Positions 1 to 7,612 of a stretch of DNA of 7,612 bases are shown one piece after another. The stretch spans positions 1 to 7,612 of the forward strand of contig JAEUMC010000240.1 of the NCBI GenBank assembly GCA_016793415.1, read 5' to 3'. The stretch's first letter is position 1. Each line of letters opens with the position of its first letter. This DNA is from Devosia sp. (GTDB lineage Bacteria; Pseudomonadota; Alphaproteobacteria; Rhizobiales; Devosiaceae). The position numbers were made by a program, and so were the translations under genes. The notes beneath the pieces are model-generated. The model did not search any database. It had not been told where the DNA came from and worked only from the letters and a program-made list of their open reading frames with translations.

Positions 1-2244
<2,244 letters not shown>

Positions 2245-2254
2245 CGCCGCCTCA
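2245..2254 (-). promoter_or_regulatory. Ribosome binding site overlapping the groEL stop (translational coupling)
   Basis: On the minus strand the groEL stop TGA (2254-2252) runs into GAGG, which lies 5 bases before the ATPase ATG at 2244. The Shine-Dalgarno therefore shares bases with the stop codon of the gene before it. This arrangement usually means that ribosomes finishing the first gene help start the second, and it leaves no room for a separate promoter or terminator. Confidence 0.6.
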
Positions 2255-3881
2255 GAAGCCACCCGCCATCTCGCCGGCCGGCTCGGGCAGCTTCTGCTCT
2301 TCGGGCACCTCGGTCATGGTTGCTTCGATCAGCAACAGCGTGCTGGCAACACTCACGGCGTTCTCGAGCCCGACGCGCACTACCTTGGTGGGATCGACGA
2401 TTCCTGCCTCCAGCAAGTCGACATAGACCTTTCGCGCCGCATCGAAGCCGGCTGCGCCGCTGCTCTCGAGCATGCGGGCAACCACCACGCCACCGTCGAC
2501 CGAGGAGTTCTCCGCGATTTGCCGGGCCGGCGCCTCAAGCGCCCGGCGCAGGATCTGCAGCCCGGTGCGCTCGTCGCCATCTGCCGCAGCGATCTCCGCA
2601 TCGATCGCTGGTGCGCAACGCAGCAGCGCCAGCCCGCCGCCGGGCACGATGCCTTCGGCGACTGCTGCCTTGGTGGCGCTGATGGCATCGTCGAGCGCAT
2701 CCTTCTTGGCCTTCATCTCGGCTTCGGTGGCGGCGCCGACGCGGATCACCGCGACACCGCCGGAGAGTTCGGCGAGCCGTTCCTCGAGTTTCTCGCGGTC
2801 GTAATCGCTGGTGGTCTTCTTGATCTCGCGGCGAAGCTGCTCGGCCCGGCCGGCAATGGCCGCCTTGCCGCCCTTGCCGCCGACGATCGTGGTCGAGTCC
2901 TTGTCGACCACCACCCGCGCGGCTTTGCCGAGCATCTCGAGGGTGACGTTCTCGAGCTTGATGCCGAGATCGTGCGAGACCACCTGCCCGCCGGTGACGG
3001 TCGCAATGTCTTCCAGCATGGCCTTGCGCCGGTCGCCGAAGCCGGGAGCCTTGACCGCGCAGTTCCGGAAGGTGGCGCGAAGCGTGTTGACGATCAGCGT
3101 CGCCAACGCCTCTCCTTCCACTTCCTCCGCCACGATGAGCAGGGGGGCACCCGACTTCGCAACGGATTCGAGCAGGCCCAGCATATCGGCGAGGCCGCTG
3201 ACCTTGCCGTCGACGATCAGCACCATGGCATCTTCGAGCACGGCTTCCATGCGCTCGGCGTTGGTCACGAAGTACGGAGAGATGTAGCCACGGTCGAACT
3301 GCATGCCTTCGACCACCTCGAGAGTCGTCTCGGTGGTCTTGGCTTCCTCCACGGTGATCACGCCCTCCTGGCCGACCCTGTCCATCGCGTCGGCGACGAT
3401 CTTGCCGATATCGGCATCATTGTGCGCTGAGATCGCCGCGACCTGCTCTTTCTCACCTCGGTTGCGGATCGGACGGGACAGCGCCCTGAGCGCCGCAATG
3501 GCCTTCTGTGCCCCCCGCTCCAGCCCACGCTTGAGCTCGACCGCACTGGCGCCGGCGACGACGTTCCGCACGCCATCGGCGAACATTGCATGGGCAAGGA
3601 TGGTCGAGGTGCTGGTGCCGTCGCCGACGATGTCGCCGGTCTTTTCGGCCGCCTGACGCAGCATGCGGGCGCCAAGGTTCTCCTCGGGATTCTTGAGGTT
3701 GAACTCCTTGGCAATGGTCACACCGTCGTTGCAGACGATCGGGGGCGCCCCACTTCTTCTCGATGAGAACCGATTTCGAGCGCGGCCCCAGCGTGATGCT
3801 CACCGCATCGGCCAGCTGCGTTGCCCCGCGTAGCACCCGCTCCCGCGCTTCGGACCGAAACAGAACCTGCTTGTACGGCAT
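2252..3881 (-). CDS. groEL: GroEL-type 60 kDa chaperonin paralogue, frameshifted near residue 47
   Basis: Cytoplasmic chaperonin subunit that would form ATP-driven protein-folding rings. The start is ATG 3881 (MPYKQVLF), with AAAGGGG 9 bases upstream. The first 47 residues run to KKWGAP, then the frame is lost. From 3740 the next frame continues with IVCNDGVTIAKEF to the stop at 2252. The span is 1630 bases, a multiple of three plus one. Dropping one base gives 542 residues, the normal length. Numbering then matches E. coli GroEL: D52, the ATP-site GDGTST with D87, RGYISPYF and the EALATLIVN helix in the apical domain (GroES/substrate contacts kept), VKAPGFGDRRKAML, the D of DDAISATKAAV (equivalent to D398) and GIVPGGG. 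The usual GGM-rich tail is replaced by EPAGEMAGGF. No groES lies in the window. Read literally, translation would stop at 3453 after 142 residues. The N-terminus differs from housekeeping GroEL, suggesting a specialised paralogue. Upstream lies an FNR-type box rather than a heat-shock CIRCE element. Confidence 0.9.
3741..3745 (-). other. Apparent +1 frameshift in a five-base homopolymer inside groEL
   Basis: The plus strand has GGGGG here, read as CCCCC within GGCGCCCCCGATC on the coding strand. With four C the codons read G-A-P-I-V-C-N-D-G, which restores D52 and the full chaperonin frame. With five C they read G-A-P-D-R-L and terminate at 3453. Everything on both sides is well-conserved chaperonin, so this is either a single sequencing or assembly slip or a very recent mutation. 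Confidence 0.85.
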
Positions 3882-3890
3882 GACCACCAT

Positions 3891-3897
3891 CCCCTTT
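3891..3897 (-). promoter_or_regulatory. groEL: Ribosome binding site of groEL, deciding the start
   Basis: On the minus strand AAAGGGG ends 9 bases before ATG 3881, which begins MPYKQ. An in-frame ATG at 3890 would abut this Shine-Dalgarno with no spacer, so 3881 is the better start. Confidence 0.6.
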
Positions 3898-3911
3898 AGG
3901 ACCTGCGGCCC

Positions 3912-3917
3912 AGTCTG
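3912..3917 (-). promoter_or_regulatory. Possible -10 element of the groEL-mgtA unit
   Basis: The minus strand reads CAGACT, matching TATAAT at three of six positions. It lies 22 bases downstream of the FNR-type box at 3940-3953, which is the standard spacing when such a box is centred at -41.5. The predicted transcript start is near 3905, giving a leader of about 24 nt. The hexamer is weak, as is common for activator-dependent promoters. The call rests mainly on spacing. Confidence 0.35.
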
Positions 3918-3939
3918 GTCTCGCCCGCACCGGGTGGTT

Positions 3940-3953
3940 TTGATCCGCGTCAA
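3940..3953 (-). promoter_or_regulatory. FNR/Anr/FixK-type box facing groEL
   Basis: The minus strand reads TTGACGCGGATCAA, against the consensus TTGAT-N4-ATCAA: nine of ten specified bases match and both TTGA/TCAA half-sites are perfect. Its centre (3946.5) is about 41 bases upstream of the predicted groEL transcript start, a class II activator position. The regulator would be an FNR/CRP-family protein sensing oxygen or nitrogen oxides. Which family member acts here cannot be told from the site. Confidence 0.6.
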
Positions 3954-3970
3954 TTCGCATCCGGGCGGGA

Positions 3971-3984
3971 TTGACCTGCATCAA
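3971..3984 (+). promoter_or_regulatory. FNR/Anr/FixK-type box facing the rightward ATPase
   Basis: The plus strand reads TTGACCTGCATCAA, again nine of ten specified consensus bases with perfect TTGA and TCAA half-sites. It is centred at 3977.5, about 41 bases before the predicted transcript start. Both boxes keep the exact TTGAT half-site on the side nearest the gene they serve, so the pair is a mirror image about position 3962. Confidence 0.65.
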
Positions 3985-4005
3985 CCGGGACCACGCGACG
4001 CCCGC

Positions 4006-4011
4006 TAGCCT
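4006..4011 (+). promoter_or_regulatory. Possible -10 element of the rightward ATPase-dehydrogenase unit
   Basis: TAGCCT matches TATAAT at positions 1, 2 and 6 and lies 21 bases after the FNR-type box at 3971-3984. The predicted transcript start is near 4018-4019, leaving a leader of about 25 nt before GTG 4044. The sequence match alone is weak; the spacing supports it. Confidence 0.4.
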
Positions 4012-4031
4012 GCAACGGACAACCCTTGCGC

Positions 4032-4036
4032 GGGAG
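4032..4036 (+). promoter_or_regulatory. Ribosome binding site selecting a GTG start
   Basis: GGGAG ends 7 bases before GTG 4044. The longer in-frame TTG at 4026 has no Shine-Dalgarno and would sit almost on the predicted transcript start. The downstream ATG at 4065 also lacks one. GTG 4044 is therefore the preferred start. Confidence 0.5.
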
Positions 4037-4043
4037 CGGTGGA

Positions 4044-6572
4044 GTGCAGATCGCGCCGATCGAGATGGAACTGCAGACCGGTCTCAGCAGCGCGGAGGCT
4101 CGCCGCCGGCTGGCCGAGTTCGGACCCAACAGCCTGCCGTCGGCCAGGCCTCCGACGCTGTGGGATCGGCTGTTGCGCCTTGCGCGGGAGCCCATGCTGA
4201 TCCTGCTGCTGCTGGCGGCCGCGATCTACTTCGTGCTGGGCAGCATGGCCGAGGGCATCATGCTGATGCTGTTTGCGCTGTTCAGCATCTCGCTGATGCT
4301 CATTCAGGAACGCCGGAGCGAGGATGCCCTGGATGCGCTGCAGCAACTGGCTGCCCCCGTTGCACGGGCGCGGCGCGATGGCGAGGACATCCGTCTGCCT
4401 TCGGCAGAGCTGGTGCCCGGCGACCTGGTCATCCTCGACGAAGGCGAGCGCGTCCCCGCCGACGGTCTGCTGCTGGTGGCCAGCCAGCTCGCCGTCGATG
4501 AGTCACTGCTCACCGGCGAGAGCGTTCCAGTCAACAAAGCCGCATCGCCGACCGCGTCGGCGCCGCTCGCCAATCGGGTGTTCGGCAGTACGCTCATCGT
4601 CAGCGGCCACGGCGTCGCCCGGGTGACCGAGACCGGTGCACAGACCGAAACCGGCCGGCTCGGGACCTCGCTCGCCAACATCGTCCCCGAGCAGACGCAC
4701 CTGCAGCAGGCGACCGGCCGGCTCGTCCGCGTGTTCGGCGTGCTGGCGCTCCTCGTGTGCGGTGGCCTTGCGGTCTACTATGGCCTGGTGATGCGGGACT
4801 GGCTGCAGGGGATCCTCTCGGGCATCGCTTTGGGCATGGCGATGCTGCCTGAGGAGTTTCCGGTGGCACTCGCCATATTCCTCGCCATCGGCAGTTGGCG
4901 GCTCGCCCAGGCCGGCGTGCTGGTCCGCCATGCGGCAGCAGTCGAAGCACTGGGCTCCACAACTTGTCTTTGCGTCGACAAGACCGGGACCATCACCGAA
5001 AACCGGATGCAACTGCGCTATCTTGACGATGGCGCCACCCGGCTGGACGTCCGCCAGTTGCAGGCCCTGCCCGTCAGCTTCGTGCCGCTGTTGCGGGGGG
5101 CACGTTACGCCTCGCGCCGTGGCGGCTACGACCCGATGGATCTGGCGGTATTCGACCTGGCGGACAAGACGCTGACCTCCGACCTGGATCAGGGGTTCGG
5201 CCTGACGCGGGAATATGGTCTCACCAGCACGCTGCTCGCCATCTCGCAGGTCTGGCGCGACAGTGACGGCAGCCTGCTCGTCGCGACCAAAGGAGCGCCC
5301 GAAGCCGTCGTCGGTCTCTGTACGATGAGTCCCGGCGATGCGACTGCTGCGGTCGAGCGGGCCCACCGCCTTGCCAACGAGGGGCTGAGGGTCCTGGCGG
5401 TTGCGGAAGCAGACTGGGACGCCGAGGTGCTGCCCGACGATCCGCGCCAGTTTGCCTTTCGCTACCTTGGCCTGCTCGCCTTCGAGGATCCGGTGCGGGC
5501 CAGCGTGCCGGCCGCGGTGGCAGCGGCCGATGCTGCCGGGATCAAGGTGAAGATGATCACCGGGGACTTTCCGGCGACGGCTCGTACCATCGCCGGTGAA
5601 GCCGGCATTCCCAGCGCCGAGGTGGTGACCGGCGACGAGTTGCGACATGCCGGCGCCGAACAACTGCAGCAATGGGCCCGCACAGCCAGTGTGTTCGCCC
5701 GTGTACGGCCGGAACAGAAACTGCAGCTGATCGATGCGCTGCAGGCCAACGGCGAGACCGTGGCGATGACCGGGGACGGCGTCAACGACGCCCCGGCGCT
5801 AAAATCCGCCGATATCGGCATCGCCATGGGCAAGCGCGGCACCGATGTGGCGCGCGAGGCTGCCGGCATCGTGCTGCTGGAGGAAGATTTCGGCCGCATC
5901 ATCGAAGGCATCAGGCTGGGGCGCCGCATCTTCGACAACCTGCGCAAGGTCATCATCTACATCGCTGCCGTGCACATTCCCATTGCCGGGCTGGGCTTGC
6001 TTCCGGTGGTGTTCGGCATGCCGATCGCCATCTGGCCGCTGCACGTGGTGGTGCTGGAAATGGTCGTCGACTCGATGTCCTCGCTGGCCTTCGAGGATAC
6101 CCCGGCAGAACCCGATATCATGCGCCGTCCGCCGCGTCGTCGCGGCGAGAGCGTGGCGGCGCTGCCGCAACTGCTGTATGGCGTGGCGCAGGGCAGCGCC
6201 GTACTGGCTGCCGCTTTCGGCATCTATGCGGGGGCGCTCGCCCTGGGTGTCGAGGACGACACGGCCCGGGCCATGACGATCCTGACGACGATCATCGGCA
6301 ACCTCGGACTGGTGCTCGGCAACTCGAGCCAGCACTCCGTCTTCGCCGGCGCCCTGCCGCGGCCGCAGCCGTTGTTCCTGCCCATCGCCGCCGTTACCCT
6401 GACGTTGATCGCTCTGGCGATCTATGTTCCGGCGCTGCGGCAGGTCTTCCACTTCGGCATCCCCTCCGGGATCGAACTGGCTGTCGCGGTGGTCGCGGCG
6501 CTCGGTTCCTTCGTCCTGGTCGAGGCGGGTAAGCTCCTCGCCCCGGTGCGACGGATCGCCGGTGCCTTCTGA
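4044..6572 (+). CDS. Cation-translocating P-type ATPase, PEEFP-type, ion unknown
   Basis: Complete 842-residue P-type ATPase resembling the P2 (Ca2+ ATPase-like) branch, acting in the inner membrane. There is no N-terminal heavy-metal domain and no CPx motif. Landmarks from GTG 4044: N-terminal domain GLSSAEARRRLAEFGPN; M1-M2 at about 50-90; TGES at 157-160; M4 with PEEFP at 269-273 (PEGLP in SERCA); DKTGT with D312; KGA at 416-418; TGDF at 506-509 (usually TGDH/N); TGDGVND at 576-582; M5 at about 636-657; M6 with LEMVVD at 671-676; further hydrophobic helices to the C-terminus. By hand alignment to SERCA, E309 and D800 are kept as E270 and D676, N796 becomes E672, and the site-I residues N768 and E771 become H644 and I647. 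This suggests one transport site of the SERCA site-II kind. Ca2+ is possible, but the ion is not established. It is first in a unit with the dehydrogenase and shares little detail with the leftward MgtA-like pump, so it is not a recent duplicate. Confidence 0.92.
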   Translation: MQIAPIEMELQTGLSSAEARRRLAEFGPNSLPSARPPTLWDRLLRLAREPMLILLLLAAAIYFVLGSMAEGIMLMLFALFSISLMLIQERRSEDALDALQQLAAPVARARRDGEDIRLPSAELVPGDLVILDEGERVPADGLLLVASQLAVDESLLTGESVPVNKAASPTASAPLANRVFGSTLIVSGHGVARVTETGAQTETGRLGTSLANIVPEQTHLQQATGRLVRVFGVLALLVCGGLAVYYGLVMRDWLQGILSGIALGMAMLPEEFPVALAIFLAIGSWRLAQAGVLVRHAAAVEALGSTTCLCVDKTGTITENRMQLRYLDDGATRLDVRQLQALPVSFVPLLRGARYASRRGGYDPMDLAVFDLADKTLTSDLDQGFGLTREYGLTSTLLAISQVWRDSDGSLLVATKGAPEAVVGLCTMSPGDATAAVERAHRLANEGLRVLAVAEADWDAEVLPDDPRQFAFRYLGLLAFEDPVRASVPAAVAAADAAGIKVKMITGDFPATARTIAGEAGIPSAEVVTGDELRHAGAEQLQQWARTASVFARVRPEQKLQLIDALQANGETVAMTGDGVNDAPALKSADIGIAMGKRGTDVAREAAGIVLLEEDFGRIIEGIRLGRRIFDNLRKVIIYIAAVHIPIAGLGLLPVVFGMPIAIWPLHVVVLEMVVDSMSSLAFEDTPAEPDIMRRPPRRRGESVAALPQLLYGVAQGSAVLAAAFGIYAGALALGVEDDTARAMTILTTIIGNLGLVLGNSSQHSVFAGALPRPQPLFLPIAAVTLTLIALAIYVPALRQVFHFGIPSGIELAVAVVAALGSFVLVEAGKLLAPVRRIAGAF

Positions 6573-6590
6573 GGGGAGGGGAGGCAAGCA
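6573..6590 (+). promoter_or_regulatory. 18-base gap with strong ribosome binding site for the dehydrogenase
   Basis: The gap carries the purine-rich stretch GGGGAGGGGAGG, ending 6 bases before ATG 6591. It is a very strong Shine-Dalgarno with no space for a promoter or hairpin terminator, so the dehydrogenase is almost certainly cotranscribed with the ATPase. Confidence 0.65.
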
Positions 6591-7574
6591 ATGCGCGCCA
6601 TGCGGCTGCACCGGGTTGGAAGCCCACTGGTCCCCGACGACATGCCGGTTCCCGTCCCGCAGCCGGGCGAACTGCTGATCGAAGTCACCGCCTGTGGGGT
6701 GTGCCGCACCGACCTGCACATCGTCGACGGCGACCTGCCGGCACACCGTCTGCCACTGGTACCGGGGCACGAGATCGTCGGCATCGTGGCCGCAGCCGCC
6801 GAAGGCTTCGCCCTGGGAACCCGGGTCGGCGTGCCGTGGCTGGGCGGGACATGCGGAGAGTGCTCGTACTGCCGCGCCGGACAGGAGAACCTCTGCGACC
6901 GGCCGCAATTCACAGGCTATGACCGCGACGGCGGCTACGCGGAATTCTGTGTCGCGCGGGCCGCCAACTGCATCCGCCTGCCTCCCGGAGGCGACGACGC
7001 ACACCTTGCTCCCCTGCTCTGCGCCGGCCTCATCGGCTTTCGTTCCTACCGACGCGCCGGCGCTCCGCGACGGCTGGGGTTGATAGGTTTTGGCGCAGCG
7101 GCTCACATCATCACCCAGGTGGCGCGTGCCGATGGTGTATCGGTCTATGCCTTTACCCGGCCGGGAGACGCCAGCGGCCAGGCCTTTGCCCGCGGGCTCG
7201 GCGCGATCTGGGCTGGCGGCACGAACGAAAGGCCGCCCGAGGAGCTGGACGCCATCATCATCTTCGCACCGGCCGGCGAGCTTGTTCCGCGGGCGTTGCA
7301 GCTCGTGCGCAAGGGCGGCCGGGTGGTCTGCGCCGGCATCCATATGAGCGATATCCCGGCATTTGCCTATGCCGACCTCTGGGGTGAGCGGGAGATCGCC
7401 TCGGTGGCAAACCTGACCACGGCGGATGCGACTGGTTTCTTCGCCCGCCTGAAATCAATGCACGTGGAAACGACGGTGACAACCTATCGGTTGGACGCCG
7501 CCAATCAGGCCCTGGCGGACCTCAGGGCGGGGTCGATCAACGGCGCCGCAGTGCTGGTGCCCCGGTTGCCCTGA
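6591..7574 (+). CDS. Zinc-dependent medium-chain alcohol dehydrogenase
   Basis: Complete 327-residue soluble oxidoreductase of the zinc-containing medium-chain dehydrogenase family, expected to interconvert an alcohol and an aldehyde with NAD(P)(H). The N-terminal GroES-like fold carries catalytic zinc ligands C38 (GVCRTDLH), H60 with E61 (GHE) and C144 (LLCAGLIGFRSY). The structural zinc lobe has C88, C91, C94 and C102. The cofactor domain has GFGAAAH at about 166-172, in place of the common GxGxxG, followed by a strand ending AFTRPGD. This pattern fits the AdhA-like subgroup of about 330 residues found in mycobacteria and proteobacteria. The arginine after the second strand could favour NADP, but that is a guess. 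It follows the ATPase by 18 bases with a strong Shine-Dalgarno. Under the inferred low-oxygen control it could serve redox balancing by reducing aldehydes. The substrate cannot be told from the sequence. The remaining 38 bases of the window show no terminator hairpin. Confidence 0.93.
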   Translation: MRAMRLHRVGSPLVPDDMPVPVPQPGELLIEVTACGVCRTDLHIVDGDLPAHRLPLVPGHEIVGIVAAAAEGFALGTRVGVPWLGGTCGECSYCRAGQENLCDRPQFTGYDRDGGYAEFCVARAANCIRLPPGGDDAHLAPLLCAGLIGFRSYRRAGAPRRLGLIGFGAAAHIITQVARADGVSVYAFTRPGDASGQAFARGLGAIWAGGTNERPPEELDAIIIFAPAGELVPRALQLVRKGGRVVCAGIHMSDIPAFAYADLWGEREIASVANLTTADATGFFARLKSMHVETTVTTYRLDAANQALADLRAGSINGAAVLVPRLP

Positions 7575-7612
7575 CGCCACCCCTGCCGCTCCCGAGCGCC
7601 ACCCACGCGGCC

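Noticed and set aside
2252..3721. Separate 489-codon gene starting at the internal GTG 3721
   Set aside because: This GTG is V54 of the chaperonin (NDGVTIAKEF). The preceding 53 residues are encoded just upstream in the shifted frame, so this is not a true start.
3882..4043. CIRCE or sigma-32 heat-shock promoter upstream of groEL
   Set aside because: No TTAGCACTC-N9-GAGTGCTAA repeat is present, and I found no convincing heat-shock -35/-10 pair. The FNR-type boxes explain the region better.
4026..4043. TTG 4026 as start of the rightward ATPase
   Set aside because: It has no Shine-Dalgarno and lies only 7-8 bases after the predicted transcript start. GTG 4044 has GGGAG at 7 bases.
6571..6584. 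GAGGGGAGGGGAGG as a short tandem repeat of interest
   Set aside because: It is adequately explained as an extended Shine-Dalgarno before ATG 6591.
5799..7343. 514-codon open frame on the minus strand spanning the ATPase and dehydrogenase genes
   Set aside because: It crosses two well-supported genes on the opposite strand and has no family resemblance.
7575..7612. Terminator after the dehydrogenase
   Set aside because: No stem-loop with a T run is visible in the 38 remaining bases. A terminator may lie beyond the window.

Overview
This is a 7.6 kb, GC-rich chromosomal window, most likely from a proteobacterium. A high-GC betaproteobacterium with a facultative or denitrifying lifestyle is my best guess, but the sequence does not settle the taxon. 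There are no RNA genes, insertion sequences, CRISPR arrays or long gene-free stretches. It holds four protein genes in two divergent transcription units, which point away from a control region of about 160 bp at 3882-4043.

Leftward unit (minus strand): a GroEL-type chaperonin (3881 to 2252) is followed 7 bases later by an MgtA-like cation P-type ATPase (2244 to 1). The ATPase runs off the left edge without its last roughly 100 residues. As given, the chaperonin gene carries a single-base frameshift in a run of five G (3741-3745). Removing one base restores a 542-residue protein whose numbering matches E. coli GroEL at D52 and D87.

Rightward unit (plus strand): a second, different cation P-type ATPase (4044-6572, 842 aa, PEEFP-type) is followed after 18 bases by a complete zinc-dependent medium-chain alcohol dehydrogenase (6591-7574, 327 aa).

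Control region: two 14-bp FNR/Anr/FixK-type boxes (TTGA-N6-TCAA) lie with centres 31 bp apart, in mirror orientation. Each sits at about the -41 position of a plausible promoter for the unit it faces, with a leader of about 25 nt. I saw no CIRCE element. The simplest reading is a low-oxygen response module in which one oxygen-sensing regulator of the FNR/CRP family turns on both units. It would supply two ion pumps, a dedicated chaperonin paralogue and a fermentative-type dehydrogenase. The box geometry and the protein families are read directly from the sequence; the low-oxygen role and the ion specificities are inference.
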